The notes: a model not told the origin generated them from the letters alone. Positions 12,956-27,799 are shown, counted from the stretch's first letter. The stretch: DNA of 64,000 bases from Leptodactylus fallax (GCA_947044405.1 CAMRHE010000359.1:1665001-1729000), one strand, 5' to 3'. Program-made: numbers and translations.

Positions 12956-13586
12956 CAGTTTTGGGGAGTATGCCTGTCACTGTAAGTACTTACCTGTGTC
13001 CTGGGTGTCTACTTGAAGACCTATTAATGATAGACCTGCATATCCTTAAGCTGCTGGAATACAGTGATCAGTGGATCTAGCAGGTTAATCAGGTTCCTAG
13101 AAGGGCACCCAAACTAGACACCAATAATCACAGGCAGATTTGGATACTGCCGAGCTTCTAGAACTTGTAATAGCAGTATTCCCACAGAATCAATGGTGTG
13201 CAGGTCCAGATCTTTTCTGGTCCAGATTCTCTCATTGTGACATGAACCAATCAATCTACATGCTTTATCCGGAGATGTTCTATTCTAAAGTTGTAGAATA
13301 GAGTGGGAGAACTTGCACAATTGGTGGCTGACTAAATACTTTTTTTTCCACACTGTAGATGATGTCAGTGTGCTGTCTGATCTCCTAATTGCTTATTTAA
13401 TGCACCAGAATAATTCTGTATTTTATTTATATTACAATGTATTATACCTGTAAATTTTACACTGTCATTTACTGTAGAGTTTTAGACCCTGCCTCTAAAC
13501 TCAGCTATTGCAGCTGTTGGGCCTGTGCCATTGTTATGCTGTAAATGTACTGCATTTTGAACTAGCTGCTTCCCACCCATGACATA
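12956..13586. other. Intervening sequence with a solo Tc1 terminal repeat
   Basis: No gene. At 13303-13355 the sequence GTGGGAGAACTTGCACAATT...CACTG followed by TA is the right terminal repeat of the Tc1 family found at 15358-20065 and 51232-56960. The rest of that copy is absent. Confidence 0.7.
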
Positions 13587-15226
<1,640 letters not shown>

Positions 15227-15357
15227 TAAATGTACATGAGAAGGTAATGGGTTAAATGTATGATTTATCACTTATTAATGTAGTGTCTGTAGGACACTGT
15301 ACGAAGACTCTGTAAATCACAACACATGCAATCACATGGTTAGGTTTCTGGCATTTA
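15227..15357. other. Short spacer between two Tc1 elements
   Basis: These 131 bases separate two independent TA-flanked Tc1 insertions. No further features. Confidence 0.6.
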
Positions 15358-15896
15358 CAGTGAGGAAAAAAAGTATTTAGTCAGCCACCAATTGTGCAAG
15401 TTCTCCCACTTAAAAAGATGAGAGAGGCCTGTTATTGACATCATAGGTAGACCTCAACTATGAGAGACAAAATGAGAAGACAAATCCAGAAAATCACACT
15501 GTCTGATTTTTAAAGAATTTATTTGCAAATTATGGTGGAAAATAAGTATTTGGTCAATAACAAAAGTTCATCTCAATACTTTGTTATATATCCTTTGTTG
15601 GCAATGGCAGAGGTCAAACGTATTCTGTAAGTCTTCACAAGGTTGGCACACACTATTGTTGGTATGTTGGCCCATTCCTCCATGCAGATCTCCTCTAGAG
15701 CAGTGATGTTTTGGGGCAGTCGCTGGGCAACACGGACTCTCAACTCCCTCCAAAGGTTTTCTATGGGGTTGAGATCTGGAGACTGGCTAGGCCACTCCAG
15801 GACCTTGAAATGCTTCTTACGAAGCCACTCCTTCGTTGCCCTGGCAGTGTGCTTGGGATCATTGTCATGCTGAAAGACCCAGCCACGTTTAATCTT

Positions 15897-18800
15897 TTTT
15901 TTTTTTTTTTTCCCAAGATGGCGCCGCTGGAGTGGCTGCCTGTCACAGTAGCTCTGAGACTCTCTATCTTATTTTTCTTTCTTTGTCTCGTTTTTTACCT
16001 CTCTACTTAAGGACTTTGCACTATGAAGAAACACACACAAAGACTTGGACCCTTGTGATAATTTTTTTTGTTTTTATCTGTCTTTTTGTTCTGCTTGAAA
16101 ATGGGATCTTTTGTGTATGCAGACAATTCCTTTGTCTATCCAAGAGAGGAACTTTTGAAGCTTAGAGACACAGCAGGATTGCATACCATCTGCCCACACA
16201 TCCCCCGCGAGCTTTGGAGAAAGAAAAAGCGGGGGGAGGGGCTGCAGAGCTGGTACTCTTCAGAGGATTAAAAAGAGGCGTTATCGACCAGCTGTTCCCT
16301 CCATCATCATGGGCAATGTGAGATCTCTTGAAAACAAGATGGATGAACTAACAGCGCTCACCAGGCATCATCAGGAGTTTCGGGCGATCAGCATGATGCT
16401 ACTTACAGAGACTTGGCTCACTGAAGTTACTCCTGACCCTCTGGTCTCCTTGGATGGTTTTAAACTCCTTCGGGCAGACAGGACAAGGGAGAGCGGTAAG
16501 AGGAAAGGAGGGGGGCTGGCAATGTTTGTGAATAATAGATGGTGCAATCCTAGGCACATTGTGTTTAAGGAGCAAACTTGCTGTGAGGACATTGAACTAT
16601 TAGCTGTGAGCATGAGACCTTTCTACCTACCAAGGGAACTATCGCATGTCATCGTGATAGCTGCATATGTCCCCCCTCTGCGAAAGCTGACACTGCCTGC
16701 GAGGTCCTACAAGCCACGCTGAGCCTTTTACAGTTAAAACATCCCCAGGCCCTCTTTCTTCTGTCGGGTGACTTCAACCATGTCTCTCCATCATCCACAC
16801 TGCCCAGTTTCACACAGTATGTAACCTGCCACACAAGAGACAACAAAACACTGGACTTGTTCTTTGCCAACGTGAGGGAGGCATATAACTCATCAGCCCT
16901 ACCGCCCCTGGGGAGATCGGATCACAACCTAGTACATCTCCAGCCTGTGTACAAGCCACTTGTACGTAGAGAACCAGCTGTCACCCGCACAGTGAGGATA
17001 TGGTCCGAAGAGAGTGATGAGGCTCTGAGGGATTGTTTTGACACAACCGCATGGGAAGTTCTGCAGGATTCTTATGGAGAAGATATAGAAGGACTCACAC
17101 ACTGCATAACGGACTACATTAATTTTTGTGTGGACAACACAGTACCCACAAAAGTGGTGAGGTGCTTCTCCAATAACAAACCATGGATTAACTCTGATAC
17201 AAAAACACTACTTAAGGAGAAAAAGATGGCATTCAGGACAAGAGATAAGGAGGGGTTGAGGGAAGTACAAAAGGAGCTGAGGCATCAAATCAGGCAGGGA
17301 AAAGCCAGTTATAAAGAAAAAATGGAAAAGCAAATGGAAAGAAAAGACATAAGGGGGGTCTGGGAGGGGCTTAAGTCAATTTCGGGTCATAAACAGTCTT
17401 TCTGCCAGATTGAGGTAGATGTTAATTGGCTTAATGAACTAAACCTATTCTTCAACAGATTTGATCACACACCAGCTCCTCCCACCCCAGTATGTCCTTC
17501 AGCTCCCCCCACCACAGTGACTTCTCCCCATTCACCCCATGTGGCTACTTCCCAACAGACCAGTAAATCCAGAAATCTGTCTTTATCTGGCCACAGTCTG
17601 ACCTTCACATGGGCCCAGGTGAGGAAGGAGATGAAAAAGATCAAGGCGAGGAAAGCCGCAGGGCCAGATGACATCAGTGCAAGGCTAATTAAGACTTGCG
17701 GGGACCAGCTGTGTGGTATAATTACATATATGTATAATATGAGCCTGAGGCAGGAAATAGTCCCTGAATTATGGAAATCTTCTTGTGTGGTACCAGTTCC
17801 AAAGAAACCCCATCCTATGGACCTCAATGACTACAGACCTGTAGCACTGACATCCCACCTGATGAAGATCTTGGAGAGATTGGTTCTCACACATCTCCGC
17901 CCTCTAGTGAGCCCCGCTATGGACCCCCTCCAGTTTGCTTATCAGCCTGGCATTGGGGTAGATGATGCCATCATCCATCTTCTGCACAGGGCTCTGTCTC
18001 ACCTGGAGAAACCAGGGAACACAATGAGAATAATGTTCTTTGACTTCTCCAGTGCTTTTAACACCATACAGCCCAGGTTATTGAGGGACAAGCTGGGCCT
18101 TGCTGGAGTGGACCACCACCTCTCCAACTGGATCCTAGACTACCTCACAAATCGACCTCAATACGTGAGAGCCCAAGACTGTGTGTCAGGTACCGTGATC
18201 TGTAATATGGGGGCACCTCAGGGTACGGTTCTCGCCCCTTTCCTCTTCACACTGTACACTGCAGATTTTAGGTGCAACTCATCCAGCTGCTACCTACAGA
18301 AGTATTCTGATGACTCTGCAATAGTGGGTCTCATCACAGATGATGATGATAGGGAGTACAGAGAACTGAACCAGTATTTTGTGGACTGGTGCCACCGGAA
18401 CCACCTGAAGATTAACACGGAGAAGACCAAGGAGATGGTGGTGGACTTCCGTAAAGGCAGAAGCCCTCCTAAACCAGTGAAACATCCTGGGGACGGGCAT
18501 CGAGATTGTGAACACCTATAAGTACCTGGGTTTGCTCCTTAATAATAAGCTGGACTGGGCAGATCATATGGAGACCCTGTACAGGAAGAGCCACAGCAGG
18601 CTCTACCTGCTTAGGAAGCTGAGAGCCTTTGGAATCCGGGGGGCACTTCTTAGAACTTTCTTCAACTCGGTAGTGGCATCAGCCATCTTCTTTGGAGTGG
18701 CCTGCTGGGGGAGCAGTATATCAACCAGGGATAGGAATAGACTCGACAAGCTGATTAGAAGGGCCAGCTCTGTCCTGGGGAGCCCACTGGACCCAGTGCA

Positions 18801-19223
18801 GGTGGTGGGTGACAAAAGAATACTGTCCGTGGTGAGCTCCATGCAGAAGAAGAAGTCCCATCCCATGCATGAGACTGTGATCACGCTGAGCAGTACTGTC
18901 AGTGACCGACTGCTCCACCCTAGGTGTGAGAAGGAGTGCTATCGGAAGTCTTTCCTCCCCACCGCGGTTAGGCTGTACAACCAACACCGACCTAAGTGGA
19001 GATCATTACACACAGAGAACTGAAATATCTCTCTGCCTGTTAAATCCCCCCCCCCCCCCCTCTGCTACGTCCTATCTGTCTGCTATTATTGTAATGCCTC
19101 TCACCTTGGAACATTCCTGTACATGTTGTATTTGTATTTGTATCTGCTTATCTTTGCTGCTGTAACACACTGAATTTCCCCATTGTGGGACTATTAAAGG
19201 ACTATTATTATATTATTATTATT
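15897..19223 (+). mobile_element. Near full-length L2-clade LINE, copy 2, nested in Tc1
   Basis: The 3.3-kb insert starts with a T-run followed by CCAAGATGGCGCCGCTGG and ends in (ATT)n. The 5-bp sequence ATCTT flanks it at 15892-15896 and 19224-19228, and excising the insert restores continuous Tc1 sequence; this is good evidence for a target-site duplication. It carries one gene encoding endonuclease and reverse transcriptase, consistent with L2-type elements. The 3' end is the same as in copies 1 and 3. Confidence 0.92.
16309..19023 (+). pseudogene. LINE endonuclease-reverse transcriptase, two frameshifts
   Basis: The apurinic-type endonuclease begins MGNVRSLENKMDEL and shows LLTETWL, GDFNH (about 16770) and LGRSDHNLV (about 16910-16935). 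The reverse transcriptase follows with KARKAAGPDDIS, LNDYRPVALTS, MFFDFSSAFNTIQP, GAPQGTVLAPFLFTLYTAD and YSDDSAIVG, where YADD or FADD would be usual. Reading frame 1 is lost near 16670-16685, probably one base missing in a C-run, and it continues in another frame. It shifts back near 18480-18490, where this copy has one extra base (CCAGTGAAACATCC) compared with copy 1. The stop is at 19021-19023. Otherwise it is well preserved, so this is a young but dead copy. Confidence 0.92.
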
Positions 19224-20067
19224 ATCTTCAATGCCCTTGCTGATGGAAGGAGGTTTGCACTCAAAATCTCACGATACATGGCCCCATTCATTCTTTCATG
19301 TACACAGATCAGTCGTCCTGGTCCCTTTGCAGAGAAACAGCCCTAAAGCATGATGTTGCCACTCCCATGCTTCACAGTAGGTATGGTGTTCTTTAGATAC
19401 AACTCAGCATTCACTCTCCTCTAAACACGACGTGTTGTGTTTCTACAAAACAGTTCTACTTTGGTTTCATCTGACCATATGACATTCTCCCAATACTCTT
19501 CTGGAACATCCAAATGCTCTCTAGCAAACTTCAGACGGGCCCAGATATGTACTGGCTTAAGCAGGGGGACACGTCTGGCACTGCAGGATCTGAGTCCCTG
19601 GCGGCGTAGTGTGTTACTGCCTTTGTTACCTTAGTCCCAGTTTTCTGCAGGTCATTCACTAGGTCCCCCCGTGTGGTTCTGGGATTTTTGCTCACCGTTC
19701 TTGTGATCATTTTGACCCCACGGGGTGAGATCTTGCGTGGAGCCCCTGATCGAGGGAGATTGTCAATGGTCTTGTATGTCTTTCATTTTCTAATTATTGC
19801 TCCCACAGTTGATTTCTTCACACCAAGCTGCTTGCCTATGGCAGATTCAGTCTTGCTTGTTTGTAGGTGACCTAATACTTATTTTCCACCATAATTTGCA
19901 AATAAATTCTTAAAAAATCAGACAATGTTATTTTCTAGATATGTTTTCTCATTTTGCCTCTCATAGTTGAGGTCAACCTATGATGTCAATTACAGGCCTC
20001 TCTCATCTTTTTAAGTGGGAGAACTTGCACATTTGGTGGCTGACTAAATACTTTTTTCCCCACTGTA

Positions 20068-20865
20068 TCTGCTCCACTTGTGAAGTCCTGTACTCTGAGT
20101 ATTTGATATTCTCTCCTCTCCCCCTCCCTGTCCCTGTCTTGATCTCCTTGATATCTACACTCCTCTTCCTGGCTCACCCCTGCTGAAGTTTAGCAATAAA
20201 AATACAGAGTAGACAAAGTTAATATTATTCAAAGACCTTTTAGCAACAGGTAATAGCTGCTTTACTTTCTTCACAAATAGATTTGCTTCAATGGTTAAAT
20301 GGAGCCAAAAATCAAAGAGTCACTTCCAAATCTCCTACATCAAAGTAAAAACAAGCAAACAACCTCCAATAGTGAAGCGCTGCTAACTCCTGTTACTTCA
20401 AGTGCAAGTTCTTTTATTAGACTCACAAGACATCAAGGTAAAGCAAACATATTGATAAATCTCTCTTCAAGCAGTGAAGCACATGCAGTCTGACTCAGTA
20501 TTCATATATTGTATGCAGGTAGCTATAAATGGAGCCTTTATTTAAAGTGAGTCTGTCAACAGTTTCCAAGTATGCCTCATCTTCTGTTTTTATTAATATG
20601 CAAATGAGGGGACATAATACTGTGCAGGGGCCATTTAGGGGACATTATAATGTCTCCTAAGTTATCCCACGCAGAATAATGGCCCCTTTTAGCCCTAACA
20701 CAATATAATACATTCAAATAAATACAATACTTACATAGCTCAATTCCTATGAAGCTGTCTGTAGGTACCAGCTCCATACTTTCTCCCGCTCAGCGCCCCT
20801 CCTTGTGCCACCATTAGCTGCAGCCTGAGTGGTGGGGTATAGATCTGATAGTACTGTGCTCCACA
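20068..20865. other. Unassigned sequence with one TTAA MITE end
   Basis: No gene. At 20542 TTAAAGTGAGTCTGTCAAC resembles the left end of the element at 40400. The matching right end was not found before 20865, possibly removed by the LINE insertion. Confidence 0.45.
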
Positions 20866-21170
20866 ACTAAGTGTGAGAAGGAACGCTATCGGAAGTCTTT
20901 CCTCCCCCACCGCGGTTAGGCTGTACAACCAACACCGACTTAAGCAGAGATCAATACACACAGAGAACTGAAATATCTTTCTGCCTGTTAAATCCCCCCC
21001 CCCCCTACTTCCTATCTGTCTGTCTACTATCAATGTAATGCCTCTTACCTTGGAACATTCCTGTACATGTTGTATTTGTATTTGTATCTGCTTATCTTTG
21101 CTGCTGTAACACACTGAATTTCCCCATTGTGGGACTATTAAAGGACTATTATTATTATTATTATTATTAA
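20866..21170 (+). mobile_element. L2-clade LINE tail, copy 3
   Basis: This is a severely 5'-truncated copy of the same LINE: the last codons of the reverse transcriptase (GTGTGAGAAGGAACGCTATC), a C-run, the 3' untranslated region and an (ATT)n tail. One extra C in CTCCCCCACCG shifts the remaining frame. Confidence 0.9.
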
Positions 21171-21248
21171 CTATATTAAACTCTATCTGCATCTTGAGGA
21201 CACAGAGTTAAAATAAGGACACGTCATATTTCATTAAACTAAAAACTA

Positions 21249-21620
21249 CAGCAGGGTTCACGCTACCGTTGGATTCCGTTATGAAGGTGTCCGTTAACAA
21301 AAAAAAAAAACGGACACCTATCATAACTGACATTAACGGACACTAACTGATGTTAATGTGTCCGTTTTTTTAACTGATCCAATTAATGGACACATTAGCA
21401 TCAGTTAGCATCAGTTAGTGTCCATTTTTTAACACTGTTTTTGTTTTTTGTTTCTGCTTTCTGAGCATGCACAGAAAAAAAAAAAACGGACATAAAATAA
21501 CGGACAGTAACTGATGGCTATCCATTCTATCTAGTCCGTTACCCATAGACTTCAATGTTAAAAAAATAACAGACACTGCAATGTTAAAAAAATGCAGCCT
21601 CACCCCACCCACTGGGTGAT
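21249..21620. repeat. CGGACAC-rich palindromic repeat
   Basis: It begins GGTTCACGCTACCGTT and contains many direct and inverted copies of CGGACAC/GTGTCCG and AACTGATG. The composition and terminal motif are those of a foldback MITE. A related end is at 4942. The right end is not defined. Confidence 0.55.
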
Positions 21621-24600
21621 TAGACATAAGCACAAGTAAGATAGGGTATCAATTTTTAGTAATGTATCAGATCATGTTGTTTTTAGAAAAGGTACTTAAC
21701 TTGCAATACTCATATCTGGACATATCCAGCCAGGAGGAAATTAAAGAAAGCAACATCTGTATAATACCTGTCTATGTCCATATAATAATGGTATACAGTG
21801 TCCCAAACAATAATACTAACCTGAACCCATATGCAGTATCATTGCAGCTTAAATACAGCAGAGAAACAAGAAGGGAATGCAACTATCTAACATATAGTAA
21901 AATAAATATAGAAAACTTATCAGCAGACAACACCACAGGTCTATGCAGGGGAAAAGCAAGAAAGTAGCTTCACAATGAAACATTGTAAAGTCCATCCAAA
22001 CTGTCACTTGGCCAGCCCCAGCTGTACTGTAAATAGACAAATCATTGAAACTGTAGTCCTTTACTTATCCAGCCCTGGCAGCATCAAATCAGCTGTGCAG
22101 TACAGAGCAGGAAAAGATAATGACAATTATATACTGTATTTCTGAACTTAGGTTTCATCCTCCGGTGTGCATTGATACACATGAACATGTAGGCACCTTT
22201 CTGCATTTTTCTTAAGTTTGAAGAAGATTTTGTAAGACATAAATATTTATAAGAAAAAGGGCAACTGGCTCCAATGCACCCCCCAGCAGTCAAGTGGGGC
22301 ACACTGATGACACAATGATGCTATAACCCAGCGTCATTACTTCATCACACCTCAGTGATGTCTCTGGGCATGTGATTAGTCAGAGACCGAAAGAGGCCCG
22401 GGGGGGGGGAGAGTTGGGAGGCAGTGGGCCAACCAGGAAACCCCAGAGTATAATAGTGTTTTGTGGGAGGTGAACACGAAAATTTTAGTTTTGGGTAGGA
22501 AATTTGGGTTGAATCCAGTTCTAACCAAATTGGTTACTCATCCCTTTACAGAATCATTTGCTTATTTCTAGAATTACATTGCATTTGATTCTACTCTAAC
22601 AAACTTTAGTACAAAATAATAGAGAAGAATGTAATTTAAATTGAGGCCTATGAATCACCTAAGATAATACTGTACCCTTCACTAGTGGAGGAACATTTGT
22701 CTCATCTCAATGTGCCAACCTAATAGCGTTGCAGAGTATTTTCTGAGCTCTTAATGTCATAGGGAATGTATAATGTGACATGCTGTATACAGTATGTATA
22801 ATGTATCTTCTTTAGCTGTAATGTGAATAGCTCTTAATGTACAAGTTAAACTAACTAAAGAAACTTTTCTTCTTTACAAATTCATAATAAATGACCCATT
22901 CCCCTAATGAAAATGAACATTAAATGCAATACATAGGCTACTAGCAAAGGGTAATTAACCTGAGCACAAATCTGTTACTTTTCCTGTGGTGCTAATATTT
23001 TTCCTTTCTAAACAATGAACAGGATGCTAATTTACTTTAGAATTATGTTAGAATTGTGGCCATTACATTAAACTTGCACAAAAGAAATATAGATGTAATT
23101 TCCAATATGTAATTTTACTGATTGGTTATTGTGTTACAGATACAAAGAGCAAGATAATATAATAAAACCCATTTTGATCCAAAATTATGAGTACTTCCAA
23201 AGCAATGAACCTCTGTCTCAATATTCTCAACCTACCTCAATATAAATTCTCCATGACAAATGTAACGCACAGTAGGTGTTTTTTCTACTTTGCAATTACT
23301 TATTGTAGGCAATTAAAAGTTAGACATTTTTGCAAAAAGAAATTGTTTTAAGAGTTTTAAAGATTTTTGTATTTCATAGTGGATACCATATAATATTCCA
23401 TGCAATGCAATTATCCAGAAATACACTATTGCAGTCACCAATATGTTGTGCCCAGTTTGTGTCACTGTTAGGAAGGTTATTCTGGGTACAACAGCTTTTG
23501 GAGTGTGTTTCTGTTGGCACAAGCTGAAATTCTCTGGGAAGTGACCCAATTCTGAAACTACACCCCTCAAGGAATTTATCAAGGGTTATAGTGAACATTT
23601 GGAACCCACAGATAATACATCAAATTGGTGGGCATTCTAAGCGGGGGGGAGGGGGGTGTTCAATTCTGGTGTTTTTTTTTTTTGCTAAACCTGGTGTGTA
23701 CCCTGTATGTACCACACACATACAATCCTTATACACTTCCTTTCCTGACACAGCGAGATTTGCCCTAAATGATTTGGCAATTTTAGGGATTTTCATTGTC
23801 AAAGTGTACAAGCCATATGAAGGTGTTTTTTTTATGTGGGATGAGATGTATTTTTTAATTACACCATATTGGGGTGCCTACAATTTATTGAGTAAATTTT
23901 ATTAACCTTTTCTGAGGGGATTTAAGAAAACATTAAAGGGGTTGTCTGGGGAGTATTAATTTACTTACCTGTTTCAGGGGATCACTGTTGATGGACCTGG
24001 GGGTTTCATCTGATCTGAGGCAGAATTCAAACCCCCTAGGTTGCTCTGCCTCCTCCTCCCCTGATCTCACAGGGAAGTAATTACCTGGGCTATGGGGGGC
24101 TGACTTTACTATAGTCAACCAGAACCCATAGCACATGTAATTAATTACCTGTGAGATAGAGGAAATGGTGAGGGGTGCAGATGGATACTTTCTGTATCTC
24201 ATGTATTAGCACATACAAACCACAGACACCTGCCCCGAATTATGAATTCTGCCAGCCCTGACATTGGATTATAAAACCAGTAATTCTGGTACTATGTCTC
24301 GAAAGTGCTATCTGTAAGCCATCAGTGGCTGCTGGACATTACTCCAGGGACATGACCTGTGCATTTCCTGCTCAAACTCCATATTTCATATTTTACAGGG
24401 AAATCCCTACAGTCCCACAGACTCTAATCTAATAGTCACACGCTGAGTTTGCACTCCAGTCCAGGGGCTTGACTTTGACATGTTTTAATTTCCTTTTCTA
24501 CTTTAATGAAATTATTTTATGGCACTTACATTCTTTGCTTTTCTCAGCTGTAACGTCATGACCCAAGAGATCTGAGTAGAAGAAGTGATAATGCTTTTTG

Positions 24601-25535
24601 GAGAGGAAGCTATTATTCAAGCTGTAGGTAAATGCCTTACAACTTCATATATGTGTACATAGTTTATGCAGGACATGTCAAGATCCACCTAAATCAACTG
24701 TCTATGCCTTGTCTTAACTCTTACAATAACTGATCAATAGTGTGAACTGCTGTATAAAAAATACAGTGCACAGCCAATAAAAGTGAAAAAAGAAATTACT
24801 TCCCAACTTTAATCTGGCAAGATCCCAACACCAAAAATCTACTAATTACTTTCTTCAGTGTCTTCTGTCTTCTTCAGTAGAGGTAAGTGAGCCTAAACTC
24901 TAAACCAATAATGAGTGAGTCTATTGATGTGTTAGTGTCCTGTTAATCTAACCTTGCTCCACATATAAGAGATGTCCAAAAAGTATAAATTATGATAAGC
25001 ACTTACCTCTCTATGTCCAGAGACCCCCCCCCCCCCGCCCACTGGCCTCCTGCAGAGATAGCAGTTCTCCCTGAGCTGTGAGTGGGACACAGCACTTCCA
25101 TCCCTCATGCAGCTGCATTTAGAGACTTCCACCTCAAGATACGGCCTCTGGTGAGTTTTGCTGAGGTAGTGGGGAAGAAGGTGCTTGAAGGTTTGAAATA
25201 AGTTCTCGGAGATATGTAGTAGTATTACTATTCTAATTATCAGTGGCTATGACAGATCTGCAAATTTTGTAGGGGCTGTAAATGGTATCACAAACCAAAA
25301 AGCAAGTCAGAAGTGATATCCAGGAAAAAAAGACAATGTCAAGGTCTGAATCTGGATCAAGGTAATGAACAATATATGACAAAGAAATGTAGGAATCTCT
25401 AGAGCAAGCAAAGATTAGTAAAGTTGCCCAATGACCTGATATTGGAGGCTAGAACCAGTGCTAGTAGAGGAACATGCTGTTGAAACGGTAAAAGGTCAGT
25501 GACATTGTAACTTCATTCACTTTGTAACTTTTCAC
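21621..25535. other. Unassigned sequence
   Basis: No gene recognised. At 23933 TTAAAGGGGTTGTCTGGGG looks like the left end of a TTAA MITE with no obvious partner. There is a (G)n run near 22398 and a (C)n run near 25025. ACTCATCCCT near 22545 resembles the inverse end of the TAGAGATGAG element family. Confidence 0.45.
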
Positions 25536-25549
25536 AGGTTTATGTGTTT

Positions 25550-26560
25550 CTCTTCACAAAGAGTCCAATCCCATCCAAAACTTAATTACACTTCACAGAT
25601 ACTGAATGATACAAATATTAAGATAAAACTTAACTTTTAATAGTAAAAAATATAAAAAATCTCCAAGCGGACGTCCACTACCATAAAATACACAATCAGT
25701 AGTATCCTATGTTTGCATCACCTAGATACATCAAAAAGGTTTAAACAAACTGCTTATCAGAGCCAGGGCTTCTTGCTTACCTGCCCTCACACTCCACAGC
25801 AATATCAACTAGAGATAACTCACACGTTATTGACCTATCTAAATGACCCTTTAATTCCACAGTATACTGAATAAATACGGTGCCATGATTCCACTAACTA
25901 ATTGTACTCACAGTACATCTTACCCAGTCTTGGAGCCCCCCTATAGGCGTGACAGAAATCCCATACATATATATTGCTGGTACTAAAACAAATCTATATT
26001 AAATATCCCACAGGTGGCCAACAATTACCAAACTCTGGATTGTTATAAAACTATCATACCAAGGTCCGTACCAGGGGTGCACCATAAATTATTTCTCTCC
26101 TCTCACTTGACCAGAAAATAAGGCAGCTGCAACCTGTATACCTTTAATATAGGTAACAGCCAACACCGCCCCTTCACATTAATCCGAGGACGATAAAATA
26201 GTCCAAATAGTCGGTTCCCCCTGATTTAGGAACCCACTATACCATTACTAACTCTGTCAGTTAGGATACATGACCGCTACAAAAGCGACACACTTGGTCA
26301 ATTGATAATCTATGACCACATTATAGCTGTGGGTTATCCCTAGTTGATATTGCAGTGGAGTGTGAGGGCAGGTAAGCAAGAAGCCCCGGCTCTGATAAGC
26401 AGTTTGTTTAAACCTTTTTGATGTATCTAGGTGATGCAAACAAAGGATACTACTGATTGTGTATTTTATGGTAGTGGACGTCCGCTTGGAGATTTTTTTT
26501 ATATTTTTTACTATTAAAAGTTAAGTTTTATCTTAATATTTGTATCATTCAGTATCTGTG
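25550..26560. mobile_element. 1-kb inverted-repeat element with 14-bp target duplication
   Basis: The arms at about 25589-25826 and 26324-26560 are reverse complements with few differences; landmarks are CTCCAAGCGGACGTCCACTA, CATCACCTAGATACATCAAA and CTTGCTTACCTGCCCTCACA with their inverses. The unit is flanked by a perfect 14-bp direct repeat AGGTTTATGTGTTT at 25536-25549 and 26561-26574. The central ~500 bp has no coding potential. A 14-bp duplication is unusual for cut-and-paste DNA transposons and more like LINE-driven insertion, yet there is no A-tail. Confidence 0.8.
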
Positions 26561-26574
26561 AGGTTTATGTGTTT

Positions 26575-27450
26575 GTGTTATCTGATAACCAGAACAATAA
26601 TGTCACTAGACTTTAGCACTATGGATAACTATAACCCAAACACAGTTGACTATAAAAGCAGTTTGTCAGGTACAGTGAATATGTAGATAGAGACTAAAGA
26701 ACAGGTTATGGATAGTCACAACAGATGGTTTACATGTATATTTTATATGTCCTGCGTGTTTAAGTTGAGAAGAAGGAGATAGATAGATTAATTGTGGAGG
26801 AATATGTTTGTGATCAAACAGCTAGAACACTAAAATATTTTAGTGTTTCTTGAAAATTTGGAAACTTGCTGTTTGATTTGCAAGCTTTCTAATGCCTAAA
26901 AAATTAAAGGATATATAAAGTGTCATATGAACACAAAACATATATGTGCTAAATAATATTATGAAAAGCAGAAAATTTAAAATTCTGAAAATTGTGGATT
27001 TTTCCAAATTTTCACCAAGACACATTAACCACAATATTTACCACTAACATGATGTACAATGTCTCATGAGTAAACATTCTCAGAATCAGTAAATGCTTTA
27101 TGAAACTGCAAGATGTCAAATTGGAAAAATGGGGTCTTAAATTGTACCTCCTATTTATATATATATATATATATAAAAAAAAAAAAACTTTTCAGAAATG
27201 AATGGTACTGGGGAAAATAAGAAAGTCTGTAATATATGTTATTTAATGAAACAAATCAGGGACCCTAGCCGCTAAACCTGAACATGAAACAGATCTTGAT
27301 AGGTTCGCCGATCTCTACTCAGGAAGTAGGCATATTGTATAATCCTCCAAGCATAAGAATAAACTAATAGGCTGCACTCCAGGGTGTTCCAAATACAAAG
27401 GTAAACAATTGTATTCCATATCAATTTGGCAGATCTAACTGGCTTATCTT
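26575..27450. other. Unassigned sequence
   Basis: No gene recognised. A short (TA)n plus A-run lies at about 27157-27187. Confidence 0.5.
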
Positions 27451-27682
27451 GCAAACATTAGGTGTACTGATCACATATTTATAGGGGCCAGTAATGAGGC
27501 CATCAATCAAGTGTATACAGTGTACTGATTATTTATCACTAGCACTGAGATGTATGTATTTATATATAGTTCACTATAGCAAGTGCTGTGCATTGTTATG
27601 TACACTGTATATACTTGATTAGTTGATTAATGGCCTCATTATTGGACCCTATAAATATGTGATCAATATGGCTAATGTTTGC
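27451..27682. repeat. 232-bp foldback repeat
   Basis: The left arm GCAAACATTAGGTGTACTGA... pairs with the right arm ending GGCTAATGTTTGC; shared blocks include GATCACATATTTATAGGG and AATGAGGCCAT, with the inverse. No coding sequence. Confidence 0.7.
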
Positions 27683-27752
27683 TTAATAAAGGCAGCTGAA
27701 TTCGATGGAGTAATGGTCGGCACATCCTGGAGTATTGCCCGTTACTTTATTC

Positions 27753-27793
<41 letters not shown>
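27753..27793. repeat. (GATA)n microsatellite
   Basis: About ten tandem GATA units lie directly beside the left LTR of the next element. Confidence 0.95.
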
Positions 27794-27799
27794 TGCTGT

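Larger units (their letters stand above)
15568..19870 (-). pseudogene. Tc1 transposase remnants on both sides of the LINE
   Basis: The N-terminal part lies on the high-coordinate side (about 19229-19870) and the C-terminal part at 15568-15891. On the minus strand the C-terminal side shows, across frames, the family sequence around [14 protein letters not shown] and the closing NKGYI-like end; stops and frameshifts are frequent. The LINE entered the catalytic domain, just before the region of the second catalytic Asp (the GWVFQHDND block, partly seen near 15870). The same family is seen in the opposite orientation at 51232-56960. Confidence 0.8.
15358..20065 (-). mobile_element. Second Tc1 element, split by a LINE
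   Basis: TA lies on both sides (15356-15357 and 20066-20067). Inverted ends: CAGTGAGGAAAAAAAGTATT on the left and AAATACTTTTTTCCCCACTG on the right, with matching subterminal sequence (AGTCAGCCACCAATTGTGCA). Removing the LINE at 15897-19223 leaves about 1.38 kb, shorter than a usual 1.6-kb Tc1, so internal deletions also occurred. The transposase is on the minus strand. Confidence 0.92.

Noticed and set aside
27753..27793. GATA repeats as a possible CRISPR-like or regulatory array
   Set aside because: A simple tetranucleotide microsatellite without spacers.
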